DNA of 64,000 nt, taken from Chromera velia. Its lineage: Eukaryota > Sar > Chromeraceae. Positions 23,057 to 34,095 of the stretch are shown here, piece after piece. Position 1 is the first letter of the stretch. Each line of letters starts with the position of its first letter. The stretch is from NCBI GenBank assembly GCA_018398765.1, contig JAHBMJ010005859.1:1-64000 (forward strand), in the 5' to 3' direction. The position numbers were made by a program, and so were the translations under genes. Below the pieces are notes generated by a model. The model was not told where the DNA came from and searched no databases. It saw nothing but the letters and a program-made list of their open reading frames with translations.

Positions 23057-24080
23057 ATTCAAATCCAGACAACTGAAAGGGAGGGGAGGGGAGAAAAGCG
23101 CTTGCAGAAAGGGGGAAAGGCGCTGATCTGACTTTGGCTTTTTGTCTTCCTTCTCACTCGAGTCGGCTAGTGAATTCCGTGGGTTCATGGTGGCTTGGCT
23201 GAGGGGACAGGGGAGAGCGCATTCGTACCGAAAAGGGAAAACTTTGGGGGAATGGTCTCGCTTGGCTGCTTGCTTGTTGGCTCAATCGTCGAAGACGCTG
23301 AGGAAGGGATGGGCAGTGGGGGGGCAGTGGCGAATGGAACTGGGGGTGGGAGTCAAAGAGAGCTGCCAGAGTGACGACTGCGCTGTGATGGAGGGGATAC
23401 TAGAGGTGGTAGAATGTTTTCATGGCTTTCTGAAACCACCAACCAGAAGGCGGACGGAAGCCTATAGAACAGAAAGACAATGTAATTTCTTGTAACGATT
23501 GTCTAGACGATCATCATGATGTTTACGATTGTTGTATCACTAATGTTAACATCATTATCATATCGCCTGTTTTGATAAGTTGGTATCGGTGCAAGCCGCC
23601 CCCCCGCAGTAGAGCTTGGAACAAACCCAGAACATAAATCCTAATCCTATCCTAGGATTAGGAATTTAGGATTTATGTCTGGAGGATTGGCCTCCCGCCC
23701 CAATGCCGAATGTTCGACGTGCAACTTCCAAAGAAAGCGCCTAGATGCATCGATCAGACCTCCTTCGCCGGCCCGTACAGGTCTAACCTGTGCCGCAAAC
23801 GGTTTACAATTGAAGAAAAAGCATACGTGGCATAATTTTTCCTTTATCTGAATGATTTTCTAGTTTCGATTTGAGGCCATCCGGCAGAGGGGCAAAAAGC
23901 TGCCAAAAGTGAAATAACTTTTAGTGCTGAAATGTAAGAGAGAAAGGGAGAGAAAAAAGTGAGAGAAGAGATTAAGACCGGGTGAGAGAGAGAACACGTT
24001 TATTTCAGACTTTTCAGAGTAATTAAGAACGTTTCTTTTCCCGAGATGCGCAAAGAGGAACGGAACAGTAAAGCCCCCCC
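23057..24080. other. Intergenic with a 45-bp palindrome and an old repeat
   Basis: No gene was recognised. Positions 23633-23677 form a near-perfect palindrome centred on CCTAGG with arms beginning CATAAATCC, able to form a hairpin. About 23925-24080 is a diverged copy of the sequence at about 28170-28325 (shared words include GAGATGC and AAAGAGG/AGAGGGG). Confidence 0.5.
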
Positions 24081-24165
24081 TGTTACGTGAACGTGGTCTA
24101 GGCAGTATAAGAGTCTGTCAGTCGGAACGACCGTTGTTGTTCCTCTTTTCGGTGTCTTACTATCA
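24081..24165 (-). repeat. 85-bp LTR, plus-strand left copy
   Basis: It begins TGTTACGTGAACGTGG and ends GTCTTACTATCA. It matches 26172-26256 at 83 of 85 bases. Confidence 0.8.
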
Positions 24166-26171
24166 GACTGATCTTACACGCTGATGCAACAGAAACGTGA
24201 CTGCTGATTTGTATGGCTAAACGTGGCCATGTAATACTGTGTGCGCTTACTTCAATCATGGCCCTAAAAAGACGCACACGTGGGTCGGCTCAATCACTGT
24301 TGATGCAAAGAGGCAGGGCGCTCGCTCACGCTCGCACTACAACCTACACACACGCCACACATGCCTCCCTTCCAGAACGATCGTCCTCGATCGTTTCATT
24401 CTGTCAACGGCTTTCATTCACTCTTGAGCGCACTTCGTTCATGCTTACTCTGAAAGTTACTTATACGTAAATAAACTCACACCAAAGAGAACGGACACGA
24501 ATAAATGCACATCGATCCTCGCATCGAAGAAATAAAAAATCATCCATCTGTGCATGAAGGTGAAAATCTTTCCACAATCATGTCATTCACACACCTCGTT
24601 TGGCACAATTGATATGAAAGCTGTCACAGTGGCCGGCTGTGAGCAGAGTTGTGGTCATACTTGACCTGCACATGCTTATTCGCCTGGTACATGTACATAA
24701 CTTCTGGTGGTAACCATGTCAGTCTCTGTAGGGTCAGATACGCTAACCCTGTAGCCTCCCTCTTTCCTCTTCCTGATAGCAATATATCTGTGTACGCTTG
24801 TCGCACTTTCAACATGAACGACTAGTATAACCAATCGTCCACACTTTGAATGCCGCTACACAAAAACACTGCGAGCTGGTTCTGCTGTCTTGTTGGGCCT
24901 CTGGTCCCGTCTCTTATCTGCGAACAATTAATCACATTTACAGACAAACTGTGCATCTCCATGAGCGCCACTGTGTCGCTCCTTCCCTTTCTGTCACGAG
25001 TCCGACTCGACATCCAGAGCCCCCTGCTTCTCTGAATGCACCAGGCTTTTGTAGCTTGGCTTGTGGAGATCGGCCTGGACGATCCCACCGCCATTGGGAA
25101 AGCATCTCGTCTCGTGTCAGATGGGGCTGACGGCGGCACTCATTCTTGTATGCCTTCCATTCTACTGGTCCCATCAATGACACTCTCTCCTCTTCTGATA
25201 CACTTATTTTTCTTCCCACTACATCTGCAAAAGCAAAGCACCACTTCTTGCGTCGCGTCTTGGTCAACTCGTTTAACTCCTCATCTGCTTGGGCTCTCCC
25301 TGACTGCGTAAAGAGCGCAGACATGTTGACTGCTACTGATTGCTTCGTCCTCTCAACCGGAGAGAGCAATATTCTCTCTTGGAATACCGTCTCTACCTCC
25401 TCCATCTCTTCTTCTGTCATCAGCTCTTGCTTTCTGCTTAGACCACTGGGAGGTGTACTGCTCTTTGCGGCAATCTGCTGGATGTGGGGAGTGAGGATCT
25501 CGCATGGGCTCTCCATGTCTTTTGTGTCTCCCTATGGTTCCTTTCATACAATTCTCTGGGCGACACAACTTTCTCCCCTCAATGGCGAAGCTGTAAAAAC
25601 AGCTCCACTGAGTCTTGTTAATGCTCTCTGCCTTAAAGCTTCTGTCTGCTTCTGCTGCTTTATCATTGCCCGATAGTTCTTTTCAAATTCAACGTCAGAC
25701 CACGCCCGGTGAGAGAGACGACGAGCCCGCCTACATTTCTTCTTCTTGTTCCCTGCAGGTGAAGTTGCCGACTCTACCTGCATGGCGATCTCTCTCTGCT
25801 CGGTGGGCCTGTTGTGATGAAAGGTGCGTGCAAGTCGGCACACCTCTACGATCACTGCCTTGAAGTCCGCACCACTTTTTTCGAATGCTTGATGATGGAG
25901 ATGCTCTATCTTTCCCCCAAGTGCAAACAGTGTCACTTTTTCGGCTCTATCAAAGAATGTTTTCATCTCTCTGTACTCAGTTCTACTGCCTGTATCACAG
26001 GGCTCTCTATCAATCTGTGGCTCCTGACTGGTCGCAAACAACTGCACAACAAGATTATGTGCTGATACTCCGATAACCATACATCATGGGTTCACTCGAC
26101 TGAACGTGGGCTTAATCAACGAACGACGCCTTTCTTGTCCTCTTTATCAGAACAAAGACTCTACTGGCACG

Positions 26172-26256
26172 TGTTACGTGAACGTGGTCTAGGCAGTATA
26201 AGAGTCTGTCAGTCAGAACGACCATTGTTGTTCCTCTTTTCGGTGTCTTACTATCA
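26172..26256 (-). repeat. 85-bp LTR, plus-strand right copy
   Basis: Same length and ends as 24081-24165, with two transitions between them. Confidence 0.8.
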
Positions 26257-27881
26257 TAGTTGCTATAGTACACTGTACTACATTGGAATTCCAATATACT
26301 AAGACCCCTTTTCCTAAAAATGATAGTACAATGTATTATCCTAATAGTACTATCAATGAATATTAATTAATATTATCGTTCTCTAAGCATTATAGGCTAT
26401 CTAACAATTATTACGCAGTATCTGTAGGCAGGGTTTAATGTTTTAAACAATATTTATAACATTTTTTGAGTTCTCAAACATCTGTAGAAGGCTGTAGAAT
26501 GAGTGAATGCATGAGGAGGAGCCTTCACAAGAGTCTTGAATTAACTATATCCCCCTCTTCCTCCTCTCCCAATCCCCGCTCCCCCCTCCCAGAAATTGTG
26601 GGCCAGAACTAGGGCCCCCCTCAAACAGAGTGGAGGCCGAAAGCATCGAGATGCTGCTCAAACAGCTCTCCCTTAGCATCTGCATCAAAAGCATAGCCGT
26701 CCTCAAATTCATACAGGCCGAGTAACTCAATCGCATGGATTCTGGATAGGGGTGTATATATAAGGGGGGGAGAACATCAATTGAATTATCCTACCTCTGG
26801 GGGGGGTAGGATAGCGCTATGGTCCATGCTAAATATCCTACCCCCTTACCCACAAAATTAATAGTCTGCCACTCTGTTATTGATCCATCACGATGACTAG
26901 ATCAATCAATCAATACTGATCCTAATCTTCAATCAATATTTAAAAAACAATCACTGTCTGCATCCTTATGTATGCTAATATCGTTTTTTTTTCAGTTTAT
27001 TTCCTTTTTTCTCATTTGCACCTTAGAAGTGCGCCGCCACATCCTTTTTGGATGACTGCTGCTTGCCAAACATGCTGGCAAAAAGATGCGCAGACGAAAC
27101 TCTTCAGTGAAACTCTTCAGTTCTTTTCCAATTTAAACCAACGCCCCTCGATTTTTTTTTTACAGAAATGTAGAAGTGTTCAGACAGATATGCTTGCAGC
27201 CTCATAAAGTTTTAGTACTCAAGTTTTTACAAAGAACAAGAAGCGCACTCAAAAGAACAAGAAGCACACTTTACAGTCGTATGTGCAAGCCTCAACTGGC
27301 TGGATGGAAATGATGTGTCAGGAGATTTCTCTTCTAGCTGATCCTTGACTTGAGTTCGGTTTCATTTCGACGGCGACTTTTTTTAATGTGGAGACTTGAG
27401 CTAGTGCTTGCACATGCAGGTCCCAATGTACTACGTGGCACCGTGACGCCTGCAGCTGGGCCGCCCCCCCTCTCCCCCCTCCCGTGAAGCCCTTGGGCCA
27501 GCACAGCCGCCATCCCCCTCCCGGCCAGCACTACGGCCAAAAAAACTTAGCCTACCCCCCCCCGTCTTTTAGCACTACGGGGCTGGCTCCAGATAAGGGG
27601 GGTAAAGGCAGTCCATATAGGATTATACATCCCTATGATTCTGGTTCTAGACATTGGGACCCTAGCGTGCCTCTGATGCAAGCGAAGGAGACGGAGGTTG
27701 GTGTAGGTCCTATCCTCCAAGTTAGAAAATTTTAGAAATCTTTTAATCAACCCTAAGATCTATTTAGGATAGACCCTAGGATGGCCACCAGGTCTGCACC
27801 CCCCCCTCCCTTAAAGTATATCAGGTACTATCCTATTCTACTATCTGATAGTATAATATACTATCCTTTCGGCAACTATAT
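26257..27881. other. AT-rich intergenic DNA, no gene seen
   Basis: It holds scattered short palindromes (ATTGGAATTCCAAT near 26282), G-runs and short tandem words (GAAACTCTTCAGT twice near 27100, and AAGAACAAGAAGC repeated near 27233). No protein family is recognised. Confidence 0.5.
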
Positions 27882-28092
27882 TTACTATCAGACTGATTTT
27901 ACACGCTGATGCAACAAAAACGTGACTGCTGATTCATGTGGCTAAACGCCATACAACACCGTGCGCACTTACTTCAATCATGACCCCAGAAAGACGTACA
28001 CACGCGGGTCGGCTCAATCCAGTACTGTCGATGCAAAAAGGTGGGGCGCTCGCTTATGCTCGCACCATAACCTACACACATGCTACACCCCC
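27882..28092 (-). mobile_element. Partial copy of the short-LTR element, fossil
   Basis: Starting with the LTR tail TTACTATCA, this stretch follows 24157-24366 closely (GACTGAT, ACACGCTGATGCAACA, CGTGACTGCTGAT and more). The rest of the element is absent. It is older or more diverged than the 24-kb copy. Confidence 0.75.
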
Positions 28093-28099
28093 TCTTCTT

Positions 28100-28438
28100 A
28101 TGGGTTGCTTCTTATCGTTCTGTCTAACTTAGAAAGATGAAGTAACACTGAGGGAGAATGAGAAGAAACTTTAAGGAAACTTTAACCCGAGCGAGAAATA
28201 AAAAGAACGAAAAATTGAGATTAAGTGAAAAAAAGAGAGAAATACTCTTCTGTTTTCTTTCATACTTTTCTGAGTGACCAAGAATGTTATTTTTCTGAGA
28301 TGCACAGAGGGGAATGGAAAACCCTCTCTCGTCTTCTCGATTGCTTCTTGTTGTTCTGTCTGACTCAAAAAAGGTGAGGTAACAGAGGGAGTTGCAGAAA
28401 AGAGACTTAATTTCAAACGGAGAATTAAGTTGGAACAT
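28100..28438. repeat. Tandem-like degenerate units related to 23.9-24.1 kb
   Basis: Two units starting near 28107 and 28344 share TTGCTTCTT..TTCTGTCT and downstream GTAAC..GAGGGAG words. The stretch at 28240-28325 also resembles 23995-24080. The stretch is AT/purine-rich with no gene. Confidence 0.5.
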
Positions 28439-28439
28439 G

Positions 28440-28440
<1 letters not shown>

Positions 28441-28471
<31 letters not shown>
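28441..28471 (-). repeat. (CAT)n tail of the LINE
   Basis: About ten units of the trinucleotide lie directly after the 3' UTR of the LINE on its own strand. Microsatellite tails of this sort replace poly(A) in several LINE clades. Confidence 0.75.
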
Positions 28472-28625
28472 TAACTAAACCCGCCAGCCATCGTATCCTA
28501 ATGGCAAAGGGCAGTCTGTGAGCATTCATGTCATATTGCAAGCTAGGAGCACGCTAGCGAATGCTCGCCTAAAGCAGCCGAACCTTAGGACTACTAGCTA
28601 GCAAAGTGTTGCTCCCCAGGATCGA

Positions 28626-30513
28626 TCAGTCTAGTCCTAGGCATGCAATAATGAGGGCACTGGCCTTTCTGGTGTCCCTCTGAAGAAGAAGCGAGAAGTA
28701 CTGCCTTACACGCTCCTCAGCCTGTCCTAACCCTCTACCCCCTTGGGCCTCCTGTTTCTCTCCATGCTCATACACTTCTTCTATTGACATACGCTCCAGT
28801 CGCCTATACCAGAGATCGCTCAGTCTCCCCCGCGGCACTTCCGTTCGAACACAAGTTGTCAGGCGGTGAATCGGGTCGTCAATCAGTTTCTCACAAGTTT
28901 TCTCTTCATAGGCCTTGCACATTGATTCAACCTTCCCCCCATGGTTTGCCCCCCCTCTAATAACGGTGCACAACACAGGGTGGAAAACTGCCCCGGGGGA
29001 TACCAGGAATTGCTTGGCGAGTGGTTCAACCAAAGAAGACCTTAAGCCCCCCTTCCCCTCCACTAGGCTTCCTAGCCTGGAATCCTAGGACCAGTTTTGC
29101 AAGGCGTTGGCTGCTTCTATTCTCCTTCTGATAATCAGTCAGGCAGGCAGACGGAGGAAAAGACACGCCATGCATTCCTTGTTTATCTTGTCTCCGCCCT
29201 CTCCTTTCCATCACAGAGATCGGGTTTGCCCAGTCTCCCAACCATTCGTTGACTTCTCTGCTTCTCGCCCCCCTTCTCAGCCTGCTATCTGAGGTTCTGA
29301 AATCAACCTTATCAGGTTCACCTTCAAGAAGGGCAGAACTGACGGGTTGCACAAGCCTTTTTGCCAACCCTGACCACGCCCTAAGCTCCCCCCTCCTGTG
29401 GCATGCCCATAGCGCTTGAGGCAAAGCCAATCGCGCAAGGGAAAAACTTCTCAAATACTCCCCCACTCTGATACTGAGAATCTCTCTCATAGGCCTCAGC
29501 CCAACGGCTGCAAGGGTGGGAAAGACAAAAGAATTCCAGGGCAGACGGAGAAACCAATGCACAAAATGAAGCTGAAGAGAGTCTAAGCATTGGATGTCAG
29601 ATTCTTGAATCGGGATGGCTTCAAGGGAATAAGTGGCGGCGGGTTCCCATGTCCCCCTGAAGAGGGACATACGACTATGTGAGGAGAGCATCCCTATTGA
29701 TGCGCACAAACCCATAGCCCCTCCCACTCCCCTCTCTGCAGCTTCAAGTCTGGCAGTCACAGACTTACGAGGGTTCACATCACAGAAGACCTGATAACCC
29801 AAGTATCTGTAACTTTCTATCCATTCGACCGTCCGACCCTTGAAAAGAATTTCTTTCTCCCCCTCTTTGCCTGCTAATCTCATCACTTTTATTTTTTTTA
29901 AATTCATTGTCAGACCCCACGTGTCATAATATATGGCCAACCGATCTATTCTCTTTTGGAGGTCGCGGGGGGAGTGCCCAAAGATTATGAGATCATCTGC
30001 ATAACCGATGCTCTCTATCAGAAGGTCTCCCAGCCTCACTTCCTGAGATGAATCCTCCCCTCGATCTCTACTCTGGAGACTAACTGAGGTATGCAAATTA
30101 TTGATGAAGAGAAAAAATAGGAGAGGAGAGAGAGGGTCACCTTGTTTTACCCCTGTTCCCTCTTCAAATATGCTTTCCGACCCGTCAATCTTCCCCATGA
30201 CCTTGATATACATTGCATGAATCATATTAATGTCTCTTTCTGAAAGCTCCTCCTCTCTAAGTCTCTGGATCAATCTCTTTCTGTCAACTCTATCAAATGC
30301 CTTGCTAAAGTCTACAAAACACGCGAATAAAGGTCTCTTTTTGTTTCTGAAAATTTCAGAAAGGGCAAACAAAGCATGAATGGCCTTTCTAGTCCCCACT
30401 CCCTTTCTGAATCCTATCTGTCTGTCGTCTATCCTTGCTCTCAGACGGAGGCGAGAATCTATCAACAAAGCAAAGAGCTTAGCCAGAAGGGTCGCTATAT
30501 GAATAGGCCTCTA
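28626..30513 (-). pseudogene. LINE ORF2, reverse transcriptase and C-terminal part
   Basis: From RPIHIATLLAKLFALLIDSR the frame runs through IDDRQIGFRKGVGTR, FACFVDFSKAFDRVDR, GVKQGDPLSPLLFFLFINN, the catalytic SIGYADDLIIFG and the WGLTMNLKKIKVM block, all classic non-LTR reverse transcriptase motifs. A TAG at about 30512 cuts it from the upstream part. Near 29040 the frame shifts and continues to 28626 with a C-x8-H-x4-C knuckle (CEKLIDDPIHRLTTC). It is homologous to the fragment at 45.06-46.34 kb. Confidence 0.85.
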
Positions 30514-30582
30514 TTCATCTACTAGCGGAGACACGGGGCCTTTGGGGACTGGGACAATGCGAATGAAGTTCCATGTAGACGG

Positions 30583-32627
30583 CTAGTAAGAGAAGAGATG
30601 AAAGAGATTTAAAAAAATAAAGAGAAGAAAACGGGAGAGACGCGACGACCCGAAACACAGAGTAGTATATTTAGGAGAGAGACTCTCAAGCCCAGCCCCC
30701 TTATTTGGGTTTATTTTTTTTATGACCGTCTCACATAGGAAAAGAGAGAAGAAAGGAGACCGAGGGGGAGGAGGAGGGCTGGAGGGTAGGAAGAGGTCGG
30801 GAAGTCCCTCTCCTTCAAACACCAACGCCCAGAAATTGGAGAAAGCATCTGCTGATGGTCTGTCCCCCGCTCTATCCCTTCCTATCTGTTGCGCCCTCTT
30901 CCACTTCCATACTACTGAGGGGTCCCTAGCAGCCTCCTGGGCAAGACGCTCTGCCTGTGCACACATGTATGCCTTTCTTTTCCTTGCGATCAACCTTCCC
31001 CTTTCCCTTACCAGCTTGTCTTTATGTCTCATTCTTTCTTTTCTGAATCTATCATTACTTCGTCTGCCTACTGTTTGTGTTCTTAGTTCTCTCTCGGCCT
31101 TCTTTACCCTTTCATTCATTTCTTTACACTCCCGGTCCCACCAAGGGGCGGCTATCTGTCCTTTTCTTTGTTTGTCAGATTTCTTTCTACCCCTCTGCTT
31201 CCTCTCCCCCGGTTGTGCTAACTTCCTTTCCCATTCACCTGCTAGGCCCTTAACTCTCTCAGCCAGGGTCTCAGGGATGGACGCAGGAGGGATTGGCTGA
31301 CTAGGGGGGGGGGGGGNGGGGGGGGGGGGGGAAACATGAAAGAGAAGGAGACCATTATGAAATAATTCTACAGCTTTCTCACCCATATCCCATAAACCAG
31401 GCCAGCATGCCTCAGAAAGCTGTCGAACGGAAGACGCCAGGACAGCTATCTCTTCATCTTTTATAGGTGAGATTCTACACGACTTCTGAAAAGGGGGTGC
31501 AAGACTCAACAAGGGATGAGGCACGGAGGCGGGGAGGTCAACGGCTTCTGAGTTGACTAAAGCGAGACCATAAGAGACTGAGCAGTGTTCCGAAGCAGCA
31601 TCTGGAAACATTTCAACTCCAAATGAGGACTAAAAAGACAGAAGTACGGGGTCAATAAGGACAAAATCAATAACAGAATAGGGCCTGCCTTCTCTATAGT
31701 ATGTGCACGCCCCCGGACAGTCAATTTCTACACCCCTGCCCTTGTCTATGAATCTAACTCCATTTAAAGGCATCAAGTTTGAGGCTTTACACAGGTGAAG
31801 TAAAGTCCGACCCTCTGCATCTATTTGTGATTCGCATTCTGACTCTCTAACTACCTCCTGAACTATCCCACTTCCTTCTTTACCCCCCCTCCTTCCCAAA
31901 TCCGCTCCAGGTCCTGTGTTTTCTGCGACTACCTCCCTTTTCTAAGTGATTCCCTTAGGGAGTTCTGTTCCAATGTGTGAATTAAAATCTCCGAGCACCA
32001 GCCGCCTAGCTGATAAGGGAATATCACACACCACATCAAGCAGAAATTCCCTCTCTTGTTCTTTCGTTACCCCATCTCTCAGATTCTCGTGAGCACCTTT
32101 CTGAAGGAAATAGACCCCAAAAATGAAAAGAGAGTCCCCCCCTCCACCTTCCATTGTTTCCCCCCTTCCTGCAAGCACCTCCGTATCTTAATTCTTGCAA
32201 TATTTGGTCCGCACAGCTCCCATTCAGGTCTCAGCTGTGCTTGTAGGCTCTTCTTAACAAGAATGCAGACTCCTCCTGTGTTGGCTTCCTTCACTTTAGC
32301 CCTCCCATGTATCCCCAATTTCCTTCTGTACCATTCTCTGTGTGCATAATTCCACCTTGAATATCCCCCTATTGTCACTTTAGAGGAGGGGAATTTCGTC
32401 TCCGTCAAAACTGCAAAGTCAACCCCCTGCAACCACCTGCTGAGGGCTCCATTCAAAATTCGGGACTTCAAACTTCCAACGTTCAGGGTTGTAACGACTA
32501 GTTGCCTCCATTTGACCTTTCTCTTAACAGATCTCGAATGGGATGCATGCGTGAAAAGAGGAGGGGAGGAACTAGGAGAGGGGGAAGGAGTGAGAAAAGA
32601 AGAAAGAGCAGAAGAATGAGAAGACAT
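30583..32627 (-). pseudogene. LINE ORF2, endonuclease and linker part
   Basis: APE-type endonuclease motifs appear in order: TTLNVGSLKSR, DFAVLTETKFP, GGVCILVKK, RLVLGDFNSHIG, YSVIDFVLIDP and ASEHCSV (equivalent of SDH). A basic linker with WWDRECKEMNE leads to NPNKGAG at the reverse transcriptase start. Three of the pieces share one frame and are separated only by stop codons. One piece is shifted near 32150. Confidence 0.75.
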
Positions 32628-32735
32628 AAAAGAAGAAGGAGAATCATGAGTATATGAGGAGGAAACATGAAATAGTGAATCGGAGGATGAATTGGAGGAT
32701 ATCGAGGAGCGGGGGGTGTCTGAGAAGGAGGGAGC

Positions 32736-33239
32736 TCAGACTGTCCGTTTCTTCTGCCAGAAGGTAGCAATCAGATTCTTAGGCACCTTCCCCGTAGGTA
32801 CCCAGAAGGGCCTGCCTTTACCCTTTCTCTTCACACTGTACTGTCTATCCTTTTCGCTTCCCCTCGTGTCTATGATTTTCTTCATTTCCCCCTCCTCTGG
32901 TGACTTCCCACTCTTCTGACCCCTGAAGGCCCAGAAACGGGCGACCAGAACCTTAGAAACCGAGGCTTTCGGAAGCCAAACTGTCCCTTCCTCCCCTTTC
33001 CCCCTGACTTCATACTCTCTGTTACCTTTTCTACCCCTAACAGCTATGACTCTCTCTATTCCTCCGTTCCCTTCCCTTTCTTTATTCCCATAAACCCCAC
33101 AAAAGAAAATTCCACAACTCTCCCTCCCCAGCACCTCTCCACACTCCGAACAGCGTCTCCGCCTCCTCGCACCCCTCTTCTTTTTCTTTCTTTCGGTTGG
33201 CTGGGGCGCAAGGTGATCCCCCTCCTCTCTACAGAGCAA
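32736..33239 (-). CDS. LINE ORF1 with zinc cluster and two chromodomain-like repeats
   Basis: The 167-residue frame (longer if an upstream start is used) has a basic N-terminus, a Cys cluster C30-x2-C33-x8-C42-x4-C47, and two similar segments at about 61-104 and 119-162. Each reads E/K-x-I-I/A, R-x-Y-x-V-(x)-K-G, W-x-P, then L-I/V-A-x-F-W, which is the chromodomain pattern (core words REYEVRGKGEEGTVWLP and RQYSVKRKGKGRPFWVP). Chromodomains bind methylated histone tails and steer some retroelements to heterochromatin. The unit ends about 110 bp before the endonuclease frame, so I read it as the first ORF of the LINE. An unrelated host gene is possible. The frame has no internal stop. Confidence 0.5.
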   Translation of the reverse strand: MLCREEGDHLAPQPTERKKKKRGARRRRRCSECGEVLGRESCGIFFCGVYGNKEREGNGGIERVIAVRGRKGNREYEVRGKGEEGTVWLPKASVSKVLVARFWAFRGQKSGKSPEEGEMKKIIDTRGSEKDRQYSVKRKGKGRPFWVPTGKVPKNLIATFWQKKRTV

Positions 33240-34095
33240 AGGGGAGGGGTGGGGGGCTGTCTCCTCAGAGTCTCCTGGGAAGGTGAGAGGGGTAGGGGGA
33301 GAGGGGGGGAGAGGAGAAGAGGGAGAATGACAAAAGCATAAAGGATAAATAACAGACTAAAGAAGAGGAGGAGAGGTATGCATCGCATCATAGATCTCTC
33401 TGTCTATATGCATGCTGTTCCTTGTTTGAGTCGGGTGGGGGGAGGGACCGATCCAGAGGCCCTCCTCCCCCCCGGCACAACACCTGCAGGATGAAAATGA
33501 ATCGAGTCGAGTCGGGTGGGGGGAGGGTATGTGTGTATGGTTCTTCAACCTTTGACTTCAGCCTGGGCTGGGGCTAGGGCTGGGGAAGGTTGTGGTAGAC
33601 TACTGGTGGTTCATGCTTATGAAAAAGCAGGCTAAGCTGCAGCGGCTTAATTGGTTCGATCTTTAAATTGTTTATAGCTTGTATTGATACTGTATGGATG
33701 GGTTGTCATTCGTTTCTAGTAGTTTCAGAGACTCTATAGGCTAAACTATAGAGGCTAAACCACAAATAACTTTATTAAATAGCAACTAGCTTAGCAAGAC
33801 CTCTCCTAGGACCTCTCCATACCTGTATATTATGCATGCCCAAGTGCATGCGGCAGCATGCTTCATGCAATTCAATTCAATGCTGTCCGTACAATCAATC
33901 GTACTAGAAATTAATCTTAAATTCTAGCTTTAATTAATATACTTTAATAATAAATTTTTAATAGAAGTTAAGCTACATATAGAAGTGTTGGTAGCTAGGT
34001 TGGTAGCAGTTATGTTTTTAAGTTCATTTGCGATGTATTGTAACTACTGTTACGTCTATGCACCGATACAAAGTAAAAGTGAAATCAATGATCAA
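33240..34095. other. Intergenic / LINE 5' flank, no gene seen
   Basis: The first 300 bp are G/C-skewed with a repeated GAGTCGGGTGGGGGGAGG word and may be LINE 5' UTR. From about 33.6 kb the DNA is AT-rich and featureless. Confidence 0.5.

Larger units (their letters stand above)
24081..26256 (-). mobile_element. Short-LTR retroelement (2.2 kb), fossil
   Basis: Two direct repeats of 85 bp (24081-24165 and 26172-26256), beginning TGTTACGTG and ending TATCA, flank 2.0 kb of internal sequence. They differ at two sites, so the insertion is fairly young. The best open frames lie on the minus strand (about 24.9-26.1 kb). They are Lys/Arg/Glu-rich and gag-like at most, and no reverse transcriptase or integrase is seen. 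It is therefore a non-autonomous LTR element. No clear target duplication is visible. Confidence 0.7.
28440..33239 (-). mobile_element. LINE (APE-type non-LTR retrotransposon), decayed
   Basis: Read on the minus strand the element has ORF1 (33239-32736), an apurinic-type endonuclease (about 32627-31570), a linker, reverse transcriptase (about 30600-29100), a C-terminal Cys/His knuckle and a 3' end made of a (CAT)n microsatellite (28441-28471). There are no LTRs. The order and the microsatellite tail fit CR1/Jockey/I-like LINEs. Several in-frame stops (near 30512, 31630, 31942) and frameshifts (near 29040 and 32150) make this copy inactive. A poly-G/C run with one undetermined base at 31317 makes the linker unreliable. 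The 5' end may reach about 33.54 kb, where a GAGTCGGGTGGGGGGAGG word occurs twice (33429 and 33511). Confidence 0.85.

Noticed and set aside
24213-24470. Plus-strand frames in the short-LTR element
   Set aside because: They are short and unrelated to known proteins. The element's better frames lie on the minus strand.
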